Assembly (NCBI RefSeq): GCF_018143015.1
Contig: NC_054752.1
Location: forward strand, 5,319,216 to 5,383,215
DNA: 64,000 bases
From: Lytechinus variegatus
Taxonomy: Eukaryota; Echinodermata; Echinoidea; Temnopleuroida; Toxopneustidae
Reading direction: 5' to 3'
A program made the translations under genes and the position numbers. Numbering within the stretch: position 1 is the stretch's first letter; each line of letters begins with the position of its first letter. This document shows positions 22,001 through 33,600 of this stretch, piece by piece. The notes beneath the pieces were generated by a model. It made no database searches and was not told the DNA's origin. It saw only the letters and a list, made by a program, of their open reading frames with translations.

Positions 22001-24864
22001 CCGCCATCTTGTTTTCTATTGTTCTTCACCCACGATATGGACGCTTGAGTCGCGTAACGTGGGTGAGAGTAGCCAGGCGGCTTCTAGAGAGTAAAAATCA
22101 TTTACTAACGTAAGGTTACTCTCATACGAAGCCAGGTCTTCCTTCTCATAGACGCGTGCGTCGGGTAACGTTGGCGAAGAACAATAGGAAGTAAGATGGC
22201 GGCGTAAACATCGGGCAAGTCTCTTCCGTCTTTTCACAATATTTCTCTCATTTTTTTTGATGAATTCTTGTTCAAAAATAACGAGAGCGTAGAAATGTCG
22301 GAAATGAAGTTTTTTCAATGTACATGATTTAGGCCTAGATCTTTTCTATTAAGGAAAGTAGAAATCTTGGGGGTGAAAGTTTCAGGTGGTTTGGCTTCCG
22401 TCGTGTGGGTCAATGAGAAGGAAGACCTGGCTTCGGATGAGAGTAACCTTACGTTAGTAACTGATTTTTACTCTCTAGAACTAGAAGCCGCCTGGCTAGG
22501 TGAGAGTAAGGCCGTGTTTATGCTTCCACTTTTCAGGCCAGAATCAGCGTTTCCAAACGTGATTAGTCCAAAACACGGTTGCGTCCATGCTTACATGTAC
22601 TTTCATTTAAACGCTGTTTCAAAACGCCGATCGTAAACTCACAAAAAGGTGCATTTGTAAACGTTGTTTGACCAGAATCAGGCTTTCTGGGGAAGTATAA
22701 ACAGAACCACGATCATAAACGTGTTTAAATGACGTCATTTGGTACATGATTCCGGTGAGATGAAAATCCGCGGGCAAATACAGTCGTATTGCTCCTTGTT
22801 ATCTCTACGTAAAAACAACAATCGGAAAAAAAAACTTTTGAAAAAAGGCGCGCCCAATTTGACCTCGCTTTACGATGCGAAGCCAGCTGGAGATCATATG
22901 CTCTGAAAAGTTAAGCATAAACAGCACTCCCAGAACCACGTTTACGATCGGCGTTTTGAATCGACGTTTGAAATCGCTGATTCTGTCCTCGCAATGGAAG
23001 CATAAACACACCATAAGATACGTTAGTATTAGTCTTGAGGACGCAATGATGATGATTTTTTTCAGATATGTCATATACTTCTTCATCATTGACGTCTTGA
23101 CACTCTCTCCATAGTGTCTTAAGCGAAGGACCAAAACAAAGATGGATTTCCCTAGAAAATCCATCTTTTTAAACCAAAATCACAAGAATTCTATTCATTC
23201 TTACATCTTCCTACGCCTGTTTTTCTAGGGAAATCCATCTTTGTTTTGGTCCTTCGCTTAAGACACTATGGAGAGAGTGTCAAGACGTCAATGATGAAGA
23301 AGTATATGACATATCTAAAAAAAATCATCATCATTGCTTCCTCAAGACTACGTTAGTATAGTATTAGTAAATGATTTTTTACTCTTTAGAAGCCTCCTGG
23401 CTAGTAGAAAAGATGGAAAGAGCTTACGGCCGTGTTTATGTCGCCATCTTGATTTCGTTGTCTTTCGCTTGGCGACAGCACGCAAATTCGTTTTTTTATG
23501 AATTCTTCTTTAAAAATGAAATCAATATCGCAGAAATGTTACACCCGGTAATCTACTTCACTTGGAAAATAAGTTGAACCCCATGACAGGTAGGCCTACA
23601 TGTTTTAGGGCTAGATTTAGAGGGAAAGTAGAAATCTCGGGGGCGAAAGTTTCAGGTTTTGTACCAGTACGTGGGTGAATATAGCTCGTGATCCCAGGCG
23701 TCAGTGGGGAGTAACCCTACGACTACGTAGAGTACTATGTAGAGCTAAATTCATAGTAACCCAGGTCAGGAAACTCCCGCCCGCGTAGCGGGCGGGAGTT
23801 CCCTGGGTTAAATTAAATAAAGGCAGTGTATACAGCCACACGCGTGTGTCTTTACCATCCAGCCACACGCGTGTGGTTATATCCAGAACACCTATCTGTG
23901 GATACCGCCACACGCCGCCAGTAATAACAGTAAAACACGTACCGTATGTAGGTCTGACCGTCTATATCACGATCAAAATAACCTCATTTCTTCATTAAAT
24001 TCTTACATTCTAAACCCTTTGATTTCTTTAAATCGTTTCAATTTCATTCTCACCGTCTTCTTTCCTTGCTTTTCTTGTCTTGTTACAAAAGGCCGCCTGT
24101 TAAATAGCAAATTTCCACACTTTTTCTACTTGTGTCGATTCTCTACTGACTCTAGGCTATGTGCGCGTACGTGCGTACGTACGAAACCCAAACTGTGTAT
24201 GTCTACTGCACTGCGCTGCGCTAACGCTGTATGGGTCTGCCACCGCGAAGGAAGCCAGAATCGACACAAGTAGAAAAAGAGAATTTGCTGTTAAACAGAC
24301 GACCGTTTGTAACAAGACAAGAAAAGCAAGGAGAGAAGACAGTGAGAATGAAATTGAAACGATCTAAGGATATCAAAGGGGTTTAGAATGTAAGAATTTA
24401 ATGAAGAAATGAGGTTATTTTGATCGTGATATAGACGGTCAGACCTACATACGTGTTTTACTGTTATTACTGGCGGCGTGTGGCGGTATCCACAGATAGG
24501 TGTTCTGGATATAACCACACGCGTGTGGCTGGATGGTAAAGACACACGCGTGTGGCTGTATACACTGCCTAAATTAAATCATGACTTAGTTTCAGCATGT
24601 TCAGTTTCAGGCTCCTCCAGGCTAGTCGAGCACCACATAGCCTATAGATCTATATACATACGGTTCTTCGGCAATTACCCCTGGACAAAGGGAGAGCATA
24701 AATAATTACATATTAGGTACAAATCAGGATATAATAATGTATATTTACCACTGGCCACTAACACCTTGGCCTTCCACATCCCAGCCAATGTTTCGGCCGT
24801 TTCTCTGCGGGGTTCCGGACTCCACCAGGCCCTCAAACTTCGGGTCCACCAAGTTGACCGACAT
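18960..24864 (-). CDS. Spliced gene of unknown family, at least four coding exons (gene model)
   Basis: The model joins exons 24,864-24,749, 21,378-21,237, 20,668-20,593 and 19,030-18,960. It starts at an ATG after CAAAAAG and ends with TAA at 18,960-18,962. Exons 2, 3 and 4 join in frame through consensus sites: donors GTACGT and GTCAGT, acceptors TTACAG, TTGCAG and CCAAG. Exon 1 joined through its best donor (GTAAAT) to exon 2 would create TGA, so either a further exon lies in the intron between 21.4 and 24.7 kb or the weaker donor two codons' width upstream is used. The product would be a small (about 135 residues or more) highly charged protein. Its N-terminus is neutral, then Lys-rich, then an acidic block (EAMDESDATDEDMEDE), then a Lys/Arg-rich C-terminus. 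I do not recognise the family. Composition suggests a nuclear or nucleolar protein, which is inference. Confidence 0.6.
20593..20668 (-). CDS. Exon 3 of the unknown gene
   Basis: 76 bases between TTTTTGGTTGCAG and GTCAGT. Reads VGKADRSAMAELLKKKKTED then QRNHK, ending with one base of a split codon. Too short to stand out as an open frame; the phase fits its neighbours on both sides. Confidence 0.6.
21237..21378 (-). CDS. Exon 2 of the unknown gene
   Basis: 142 bases between CTGTCCCTTACAG and GTACGT. Reads KKADVLKKEKEFLNTATRVD, then an acidic run and STSKQDVRKR. The upstream residues of the open frame (starting Met at 21,410) are intron sequence if the acceptor is used. Confidence 0.65.
21716..22499. 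mobile_element. Foldback element 1 in the intron
   Basis: A long imperfect palindrome. CTAGCCAGGAGGCTTC at the left pairs with GAAGCCGCCTGGCTAG at the right. The inner arms share GATTTCTACTTTC, AACTTCATTTCCGACATTTC, GAATTCTTG and GCCCGATGTTTAC with their complements. The middle (about 22,065-22,135) repeats the end motif once more. A partial further copy lies at 23,379-23,700. Confidence 0.75.
22510..23012. mobile_element. Foldback element 2 in the intron
   Basis: Ends GCCGTGTTTATGCTTCCA and the complement of GGTGTGTTTATGCTTCCA. Internal inverted words include CAGAATCAGCG and AAAACGCCGATCGTAAA. It abuts element 1 at its left and element 3 at its right. No coding capacity. Confidence 0.65.
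23031..23349. repeat. Near-perfect 129-bp inverted repeat, 61-bp spacer
   Basis: The left arm (23,031-23,159) starts AGTCTTGAGGACGCAATGAT. The right arm (23,221-23,349) is its reverse complement with only a few differences. Arms this similar imply a recent origin or repeated correction. The transcript of this intron would form a long hairpin. Confidence 0.85.
23772..23800. repeat. GC-rich perfect hairpin
   Basis: AACTCCCGCCCGC and its reverse complement, a 13-bp stem around a 3-base loop (GTA), extended by CCAGG/CCTGG outside. It stands out against the AT-rich surroundings. Function unknown. Confidence 0.8.
23822..24569. mobile_element. Foldback element 4 in the intron, ~330-bp arms
   Basis: Starts GGCAGTGTATACAGCCACAC and ends with the complement. 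The arms (about 23,822-24,155 and 24,252-24,569) include CACACGCGTGTG words, TCTGTGGATACCGCC and GACCGTCTATATCACGATCA. A spacer of about 100 bp lies between them. TAAATTAAAT occurs next to both ends (23,809-23,818 and 24,570-24,579), a possible 10-bp target duplication of the Mutator-like size range, although three A lie between it and the left end. Confidence 0.75.
24749..24864 (-). CDS. Exon 1 of the unknown gene
   Basis: Starts MSVNLVDPKFEGLVESGTPQ and continues RNGRNIGWDVEGQGVSGQ to the donor CAGTG|GTAAAT. It is the only ATG-initiated segment here with plausible protein composition on this strand. It lies next to relatively CpG-rich DNA (24,990-25,150) that could be the promoter. Open issue: the reading phase does not fit exon 2 directly. 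Confidence 0.55.
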
Positions 24865-25424
24865 CTTTTTGTTTGTTACAAAATCGCTAGAAGTAACAGT
24901 TCCTTGTTTCCACCCAGTGTACTAAGACGCACATGGTTGATATCCTTATCAATTCAAGAAGATTAAGACAAAGTGCAGTAAGATCAGATTCTAACGGGCG
25001 TAAATATTGGATGAAGCGATAAACTGTAACGGGCGTCGGTGAGCTTTAGCGAGTGAATTTGAAACGCACATGTATTACACTAGCGCGCTAGCATGCCTCG
25101 CCGAAAATAGATTTCCGAGGCCGAGATTTACCGAAGAGTTCCGGATATCTAGTATAGATCTATAACTCTATTAACGTTATAGCCTTTACTGATAGTTTAT
25201 CCATTGCGATGATGATCTTAAAAGAAAATAAAAAAATCATCAAATATCAAAATTACCGGCAAAATTTCAGTGTAAATTAAAAACTAAATGGAGATTGTAT
25301 TGGGAATAGTGCATCAAACAATTAATCAACTCCTCCCTGCTCCCCCCCCCCCCCGCCCTGCGCGAGCTTGAAGACCCTTGTTCTTGCTTGTTAAATTTTT
25401 CTCGGGTATGATTAAAGAACTTAC

Positions 25425-26400
25425 TGTGTTACCCAACTATGTGGGCAATTATGTGATTAACAATGTGATCTGAAGTCTAACACTGTGACCACATAGTTTA
25501 CACATAGTCAACTATGTGAACACACTGTGGTAACACTGTGTTTGTTACCCAACTATGTGAGCAAAATTTGTGATTAACTATGTGATCTGAAGTCTAACAC
25601 TGTGTCCACATAGTTTACACATAGTCAACTATGTGAACACACTGTGGTAACATTGTGTTTGTTACCCAACTATGTGGGCAATTATGTGATTAACTATGTG
25701 ATCTGAGTCTCACACTGTGACCACATAGTTTACACATAGTCAACTATGTGAACACACTGTGGCAACACTGTGTTTGTTGCCCAACTATGTGGACAATTAT
25801 GATTAACTATGTGATATGAAGTCTTACACTGTGTCCACATAGTTTACACATAGTCAACTATGTGAACACACTGTGGTAACACTGTGTTTGTTACCCAACT
25901 ATGTGGGCAATTATGTGATTAACTATGTGATCTGAAGTCTAACACTGTGTCCACATAGTTTACACATAGTCAACTATGTGAACACACTGTGGTAACACTG
26001 TGTTTGTTACCCAACTATGTGGGCAATTATGTGATTAACTATGTGATCTGAAGTCTCACACTGTGACCACATAGTTTACACATAGTCAACTATGTGAACA
26101 CACTGTGGTAACACTGTGTTTGTTACCCAACTATGTGGGCAATTATGTGATTAACTATGTGATCTGAAGTCTCACACTGTGACAACACTGTGACCACATA
26201 GTTAACACATAGTTTTACACATAGTCAACTATGTGAACACACTGTGGTAACACTGTGTTTGTTACCCAACTATGTGGGCAATTATGTGATTAACTATGTG
26301 ATCTGAAGTCTCACACTGTGACAACACTGTGACCACATAGTTAACACATAGTTTACACATAGTCAACTATGTGAACACACTGTGGTAACACTGTGTTTGT
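25425..26400. repeat. 116-bp tandem repeat, ~8 copies
   Basis: ACCCAACTATGTGGGCAA recurs at 25,431, 25,547, 25,664, 25,779, 25,893, 26,009, 26,125 and 26,264; spacing is 114-117 bp, then 139. Each unit holds several CACATAG/CTATGTG and CACTGTG words in both orientations. Each also ends with ACACTGTGGTAACACTGTG, which is the inner part of the right terminal repeat of the 14,704-26,410 unit. Confidence 0.85.
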
Positions 26401-26412
26401 TCCATAAGGGTA

Positions 26413-29400
26413 CTACCCCTTGAAATAAATCAATGTCATAGATTCCATCTTTACATCCAATTTGCAATTTTATGTGGTACCTTCTCCTATGCGATTGCCT
26501 AGCCCTATTGTAATTTCCTAATATACAATATTTTTCATTGCAATTCATTTCCAAACATAAATGCGAAGAATTTACAATTATTGCTTTCTTTAACAAAACA
26601 AATGAGTACAAAGAAACCTCGCATATGTCGAAGTCCTCGGGACTGAGAAAAATGCATCAACACAGCCGAAACTCAACTCCTTACTTCGGCAAATCCAATT
26701 TTATTTAACATGTATATACATACCGGTATGTAAAAATCGGGACTTTTAATTTATTTTGCGTCGAGTAACAAGATTTTCGACTTTACCGACTTCGACACAT
26801 CCGAGGTTTAGGTCTACTATGTCTAAATACTCTAATATAACCCGTTCGCGACGGCATAGTAGAATAGGTTCTAACACCCCAAACGAGATTAATCAGCCGG
26901 CCATGTCAAGTTCGAACAGCTCCATTGTTCCGTGCGTGCGAGCTGGATCGTTGATTACAAAAGCGTGTGTGCGATCCACGATGAGTGAATTGATCGATCG
27001 ATAGTTTTCGCGCATGCGTAGTTCATTTCCTGTTTTGGCTGCACGGAGTTCAGAGCTCACCTGTCGCTTTAGTGCTATAATTATGTCCGTACAGAGTGAC
27101 TTCTTTGAGAATGTATTGTTGGTGATGTGGGTTTTGAAGTTCTTCTTGGACTTCTTCTTTTTCGATATTACTATTATCATAATATTCTCATAATGTTACT
27201 ATTATCATAATATTCTCCCTTCCTTTCTTCTTCCTTTTCTTCTTTTTCGATCTTCTTATTATTATCAAAATTATTATTCTCATTTCTTTTCTTCTCATAT
27301 TCTTCTTTTTCGATATTCTTCTTATCTTATCATCCTCATTTCCTTTCTTCTTTTGTTCGATCTCTGTCTCATCTTTTTGTTCTTATACTTCCTATTTATA
27401 GACCCCCCCCTTCTCCCTTGATATAGTCTTGCTTTGTTTCCTCTTGCAAATGAAATCCTCCTTGTTTTTTTCTTCCTTTTTTATAATGCTCCCTTTTCAT
27501 TTTCTCCTCCTTCTTCTTCACTGATAATTGTGTAATCCTACACCTCCTCCATCTCCTAAGTTTTCTCTTTCTATTTCCCTTCTATTTATTCTTGTTATGA
27601 ATTTGCTTGTGCTTCTTTTTTTCGCCTTTTTTCTTCGTCGTCTTATCTTCTCTTTATACCTATTCTCATTCTTTTACTCCCGTCGTCCTATTTTGCTTAA
27701 TTTTGTTCTCTCTGTTTTTCTCTTCATGCAAAATGAAAAAAAAATGAAGAATATGATATTTCCTTTTAAAAGTATGCCCCCCAAAACATGAATCTTCAAA
27801 ATATCGTTATATGCATACAAGTAATAATTTCTGAACAAGAAATCATAATCTTCTCGATTAAAGGTGGTATACGACAATTATTATGAAGATTATTTATCAT
27901 TTATCATCCAATTACTTAAGTTAGCCCACCCCATCCCCCATGATCACCATTATCTTCTCCCTTCATCTTTTTTCTGTTTCGTCTGCTTTTTTATTTTATC
28001 TTTTTCTTTGTCTTATCATTATTATATTCATAATCTTAACCATTGTTGTTATTATTATCAATATTATTATTTTTTTTATTATCCGATTGTTATATTTTCT
28101 TTTATTATTTGTTATTATCATTGTTAGTGTTGATAGTAATGTTTATAATTGTTATCATTGATATTATGTAAACATTTGAATATTTTACATGTAAAGAATA
28201 AAAAAATTAGTTTAATTCGATTGAAAAATATTATTGTTATTGTCATGAATGCCATCCCCTCTACTTTCTCTAATCCCCTTACCTCTAGTCAACCTCTACT
28301 TATATTCTCTCTCTCCTCTATTTTCCCTTTACTTTTTCCCTTCTATTCAATCAGTAGCTTACGCAGGGGGGGGAGAGGGTTCAATTTCATACGAGGCGCT
28401 TTTAATCGAAAAAAAATGTACTACAACACTGCGCAGACAAGTGGGTTATGCTCTCTCTCTCTCTTCTTCATCTCCCGTTCCGTGCCCCCCCCCCGGCCCT
28501 CTCTCTATTTTTTCCCTTCTGAGTATATTCTCGTCATCACAGAAATATGTCCAAACCCGGCCCTCCAAGCCCAACCCATACTAAAAAATAGAACCTACAT
28601 TAGGATAGGTGCCCGGCATATTCGGCCCATAATCAATTTCAAATGATTTCTAGATTTTATACGTCGTCGAGAAATGTTCAACAAAAACCTCCAAATTATT
28701 TCCTTAATTCAAAATCCAACGGAGACGTTGCCATGTATTTGTGTAAAAAATGAATATTATGTATCAAATGATTCTAGTAATTAAAATTGTATTAAAAACA
28801 AGACATTCTGCCTTTCTTTCATTATCCAAGAATATACAATAAGTCCCTGCAAACCGTTTTATTTATTGTGAACTTACTCAATTCTCAGTTTATTTCACTA
28901 GTTTAGAACGTGTGTGGTTATTTTCTTGACATTTATGTGCAAAGGATTTAATGATCAACAAATGATTAGTAATTCATGGAAAATGCAAGAAAAATAACTT
29001 AAGTATATGTTGGACAATTTAAAATGGAAAAAAAATGAGTGTGACCAGAAAGACATTTTCGGTTTTGCTGGTAATCTAGTTGTCAGAGATCGGCGGTGAA
29101 CCAAGGAATTCTTGGTGGAGGGGACTATAAATGCGCTACTTTTTCTTTACTTTTTTTCTGACAAGGGGGGGGGAATAGAGGTCAGCAATGAAATCGCAAC
29201 CCAAGTTACACCATTACTATATTTTATACCCTTTTTTTTATTCTAGTGCATATAAATTATATTCCATCATTTAACCCCCCCCCCCCCCATTTGTTTCGCC
29301 ACACTCACTGTCAAATTTTCGGACAATATATGATTTGATTAACATTTTAGGAACTTTCCGTTCGGAAATTATTATCTCCTGCGTTCAGTTTGTTTTAATA

Positions 29401-30924
29401 TCCAATTTCGTCAAGATGAAAAAGGACTCTGAAAATAATAACCTGCATTGCCAAAGTATAATTCTAAAATGTCGTAAGTGTATATAATTTCTCACCCGGT
29501 ACATTCACCTTTACAGAATTTCGATGTATTAAAATAATTCTTATGTTTTATTTCTCCACTTCCTTTTTCCTTGTAGCCAACAATCCATAAGAGCTCCGAT
29601 GAAAATACAAATATAACGAGTTAATTAGAGAACTGTAAGAGGAAGAGCGTGCTTCAAAAGAGATACATAGAAAGGCCATTCTCGCCTGCCTAAATATCAT
29701 ATTCCAGCTCATATTAAGTGATATATATTATCTCTAATTAATTAATTAATTGTCTTTATTAATCAATTCATGTACTGATTGCTTTATCTCATATTTATCT
29801 TTATCAAAGTTGAACGTCTGTTATATTCTATGGAGTACGGCCAAAAATGAAACAAATAACTGAATGGACGTATATGGAATCACAATATGCTTTATGCCGT
29901 TTTTCTCGCACCCTTCTAACAAGCAATTAAAAAAAATTAAACGAGCCGCATGATGATAATGATTAATAATTCATATAATATCCACTAAACATTGTGATCA
30001 AGGCGCTCTACTTATTCATTACCCGGCTTACATCATTTGTTCCGTGAAAAGCATTATAGGCCTGTTTGCAGACATAAACATAAATATTTTATTTTAATAT
30101 ATTCTGCTTTTCATTCCCTCTATCTTCTAGAATAATATATCCATGGAATGCATATTTACTCCATGCTCTGGATTCCTATCGCATCACATTTTTTTTATAT
30201 GCAGGTCAAACCAAACCACGATAACATACTCAATCAGAATAAAATCAATTGGGGAAACCTTAGATTTTTTTTTCGAAAATTCATATGAGATTACTGATAT
30301 GGATAAAACATGCTTCATATACTTTGTACATCGTAAATAACACATATTAGTCTTCATTAGCATGATTATACCTATGTCACGGCGTTTATCACTCTTTGGT
30401 GTTAAACCAAACTGACAAAGTGTGAATTCATCCGTACATCCTTCCCTTTCAAGTCACTCTTTTACATTGTTAGTAAGTGGCAACTTTATTGACCTTCGCT
30501 GGATGCCCTTTTGTGATTTTCAAAGGAAAGGGGGCCATGCCTCCATCAATTACCACATCCGTATCGTTAGAACAAAATAGAGTGTACGTACGATCCGAGG
30601 TATTCTCAATAGCCAGCTGTATACACTTTTTGTTTAGGATTATAGAAATCGATATCAACTTAAAGTCGTGTACTCTCTTCTAGTTTGATCTAGCTTGATC
30701 AGTTCATGAAGTTGAATATTATGACAGCCATTTTCAAGAGGCAAAATAATGCACCTAAATGAAAGAAGAAAACAAAAATCGATGTGTTATAAACTGAAAC
30801 CATGATTTTTCTTCTTCCTATATTTTATCAACAGCTTCATTTTTTAAAAAAGAAGTGCACACCTAGTTAGCAGTAATGCATATAGCATTTTCATTTATTT
30901 GAAAGCAGGATAAAAGAGCATTGT
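26413..30924. other. Gene-free interval
   Basis: No supported gene. 26,750-27,060 is more GC-balanced and contains CGATCGATCGAT-like words, and it could be a promoter or first exon of something unresolved. The frames at 26,756-27,004 and 26,893-27,180 overlap on opposite strands and neither shows domain features. C runs occur at 27,400, 28,487 and 29,275. Confidence 0.4.
27190..28150. repeat. Low-complexity TTCTT/TTATTA-rich tract
   Basis: A long pyrimidine-rich stretch. A local duplication of ACTATTATCATAATATTCTC at about 27,168 and 27,197 opens it, and (TTA)n-like DNA follows around 28,030-28,110. Reading frames here encode Phe/Leu/Ser/Ile runs and are not gene-like. Confidence 0.6.
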
Positions 30925-31000
30925 AGATTAAATGCCTTGCTCACGGGCATAGGTGCCGCGGCCGGGATCGAACTCCAGACTTTTTGAAACCTCACAAGCA
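30925..31000 (-). mobile_element. tRNA-derived SINE fragment
   Basis: GCCTTGCTCACGGGCATAGG followed by GCCGCGGCCGGGATCGAACT. The complement has a B-box-like GAGTTCGATCCC (30,963-30,974). This phrase is common in SINE tails or heads of many animals. Boundaries not resolved. Confidence 0.4.
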
Positions 31001-31395
31001 ATCTTATAAAGTATCGATCGTTTTCGATCTACATGTATCGTTGATCATATCAGCGCACGCAGCTCTGCGTGCGTTTTGGGTTGCATTTCGCTGCTCCCAT
31101 TGCTTTCCCTCACTTTCATTGATTACGGTATATACGTGGTTCTGCGAAACTGAAAATCGTTGAAATCAAGCTTCCATCGCGGCAATGCCCACTGTCCGCC
31201 AATATTGGACTCTCTTCGAAGCATAACTCGTTTTATAATGCTTTATAAACTATAGAAACAAAAGGTAAAAACGTATGACTTTCTGGAATGTGTAGTTTAA
31301 TTAATGGACATTGTAATTATAACACAGAAAAGGCAGAAACATAGTATGAAATTGTATTTTTAAAGCCTGCAAATGGATGCGAGTAATAGCCTTTG

Positions 31396-31461
31396 GGAAC
31401 CGACTATATACGGCTCCCGTACATGAATAAGTTTTAGGGAACCGTATATATCCGGCTCCCG
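31396..31461. repeat. Two copies of a short palindromic unit
   Basis: GGGAACCG(A)CTATATACGGCTCCCGT and a second copy with GGGAACCGTATATATCCGGC 40 bp on. Each unit is itself an inverted repeat (GGGAACCG with CGGCTCCC). Possibly the remnant of a MITE. Confidence 0.45.
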
Positions 31462-31499
31462 TTGGCAACGGGAATACATAAATATCATGAAAAAGTGAA

Positions 31500-32880
31500 C
31501 ATTTCAATGTATAATATAAACAGCAATGACCTGTCAGCTGTAAGAGCTAATTCTCAATCCAGAAATAGAATAACATTGTTCAACATAGCATACATTATAC
31601 ACAAATTGTAAACAACAATTGTATCTCATAGTCATAGCAATTTGAAATTTACAATTGAGTCCTTTTGTAATCCACAACTGAGTCCAACTCACCAGGTCCA
31701 AAAATTCACAGCTTAGTCCTAGATCTCTAGTCCTAGTCCTCGACATCACAATCAGTCCAACCAGCATGACCAGGTAAAGGGTTTGGGCATCACGAAATGG
31801 ATATCACTCTGTCTCAGCAGCTAAACATATTCCAAAACCAGAACAGGAAATGATGAAAACTCCACTCATCTAGGTCTAGACCAGGTCCAAGACAAATGGT
31901 CCAGAAATGTAGTCTACAGTTTCCATCAATATAGGCTAGATCCACAAACAAGTATAGACTGGTCCAAATAACAATTGCTCGAAAAGAAAACAATAAGAGC
32001 CCAGCAAAGCGTCCAAATATCAATAATATTGAACTAGTTTGTACTCACTAGAACATGTTCAGCTCTCGTCTTTAGCTCCAAAGCGATAGCCTACTCTCCC
32101 CAAGATCCGAGTAGGCTAGGCCTAACTTCTAACTGCAAAATTCGTCCAAACGCACGGTATCGATAACACGTACATGTCATCAGCCAATAATCAGGTCTAA
32201 CGTTACGCGTCGGCTCCCCAAGGACGAGCTAACGAACGTTCACCCTCACTCAGTCCAAACTACGGTAGGCCTAGTACTAGTACCGTACAAGTGCTCACGA
32301 GTCACGGTCCTCAATCATCCGACGTCGAAACAGCGGAAGATCCGGCAACTCTGTCCAGACTACAGTCTACACTAGTCCAGGTTTCACTTCAGCAAACCAC
32401 AGTTCACTCCTACTTGCATCAGAAGCCTATAACAAAACTGTGGGAGTTCCCTTCCGAGTCCGATCGTGTGACCTCAAATCGATCAGCGATCCAATGGCCC
32501 GTAGTAGTACAGCTAGCCTAGCCCGATCCCACGTCCGGTCCAGCTACACAATACACATGACACACGCATTCCAGTCCAGCAGACGGTCCATTCCTCCAAC
32601 TCTTAAGTTCCGGTAACCCCGTCAAATGTCCAGTATTTCACATTTCTGACAGGAGTTCAGTTCCGCTCGCTGCCACCATGTAATATTACGTTGGGGGAAT
32701 GACACTGTAGGCCTATATCACTGAGATTTACATCGAACTCTCAATTATCAAGTTTATTTAACAACGACTCGGAGCGCGTAGTAGTTCTTACATCTTGGTT
32801 TCATGTCGCGTAGCCAAGCAACCCGTAGCAACCACTTAGCAGCCACATATCATAACATGACATAACCCGATGTAACCACG
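31500..32880 (-). mobile_element. LTR-retroelement-like fragment (degenerate)
   Basis: On the minus strand an LTR-like end, ...AACGTAATATTACA, with an AATAAA signal upstream (complement at 32,753-32,758), is followed directly by TGGTGGCAGCGAG, the layout of an LTR, U5 end and primer-binding site. The following ~1.1 kb (to about 31,500) has no gag or pol frame. The other LTR edge was not found. An LTR-like insertion at 62,167 shares TGGTGGCAG in the same place. Confidence 0.35.
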
Positions 32881-33600
32881 CTACGTGGTCTTTTTGTCTA
32901 ATCCCACTGTGCGGGGTCACTAAATTAAAGTGACCATTTATAAGCATGGTTAAAATTTGACCATGACTGGGTTAGACATATATAACCACATTATATGGTC
33001 ATTTTGGCTAACCCTACGGTGTGGGGGTTATGTTAATGTTTTATCGAGCTTTTTACCCAAGTTTTTACCAGACTGCTAAGAGAGCACGAATGCCTGTGAG
33101 CAAGCAACCAGGGGACCGACGGCTTAAGGTCCTCTCCGAGGAACCTGGTAATGAGGATAAATGCCTATTACCAAAGGGCACTATAGCGCACCAGTTGGGA
33201 ATCGAACCCGGGTAACCGGAGTCCGAAACCCTCGCTTTATCCAAAATGACCACAAAGTGTGGTTACAATTTGACACGTTTAGGTCAAATATGTAACCATG
33301 CTATGTGGTCATTTTGGCCACTGTGCGGGGTCATCCAAAATGACCATTAAGCATGAATGATTATTTTCCATTTGAAACGTTCTGCGTGTAGGCCTACTGG
33401 TCGCAATATAATCATCGTGGTTAGTTCTACTTGATGCTGACAAAAAATGACCCAATTTTTATGACTAGTATTATTATCGTCGATCAAACCGTGACCACGA
33501 AACGTGGTCAAATTATGTTATTTCATCTGACCACGTTCTGCGTGGTCAGTATAACTAATCATCGTGGTTAATTCTAGCAGTGGTTCTGACCAAAGAATAA
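32870..33600. repeat. Second array of CCACG/CGTGG palindromes
   Basis: AACCACGCTACGTGGTC, ACCACATTATATGGTCATT, ACCACGAAACGTGGTCA and similar palindromes recur, with TTTTGG/CTAACCC between them. It resembles the array at 13,030 but is more decayed and is split by a SINE fragment. Confidence 0.6.
33065..33240 (-). mobile_element. tRNA-derived SINE-like insertion
   Basis: On the minus strand there is a B-box-like GGTTCGATTCC (33,198-33,208) followed by a conserved-looking body (GGCACTATAGCGC, GGTCCTCTCCGAGGAACC as read on the plus strand). It interrupts the palindromic array. Ends and target duplications were not resolved. The frames of about 62-64 residues on both strands are not genes. Confidence 0.45.

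Larger units (their letters stand above)
14704..26410. mobile_element. Candidate 11.7-kb TIR-bounded unit enclosing a spliced gene
   Basis: The two ends are perfect 36-bp inverted repeats, each beginning CCCTTATGGAACAAACACAG and continuing TGTTACCACAGTGTGT. Both are flanked by TA (14,702-14,703 and 26,411-26,412). Just inside each end are tandem arrays rich in CACAGTG and CACATAG. On the right, every 116-bp unit repeats the inner part of the terminal repeat. Neither array has a CCATAAGGG-type end on its inner side, which argues against two separate small elements. No transposase was found inside. The interior holds the gene at 18,960-24,864 and several smaller insertions. Alternative: two independent, half-deleted copies of one family that happen to face each other. 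Confidence 0.45.

Noticed and set aside
27528..28646. Hydrophobic proteins at 27.5-28.6 kb
   Set aside because: Translations of TTCTT- and TTATTA-rich low-complexity DNA, open in overlapping frames and with no splice-consistent neighbours.
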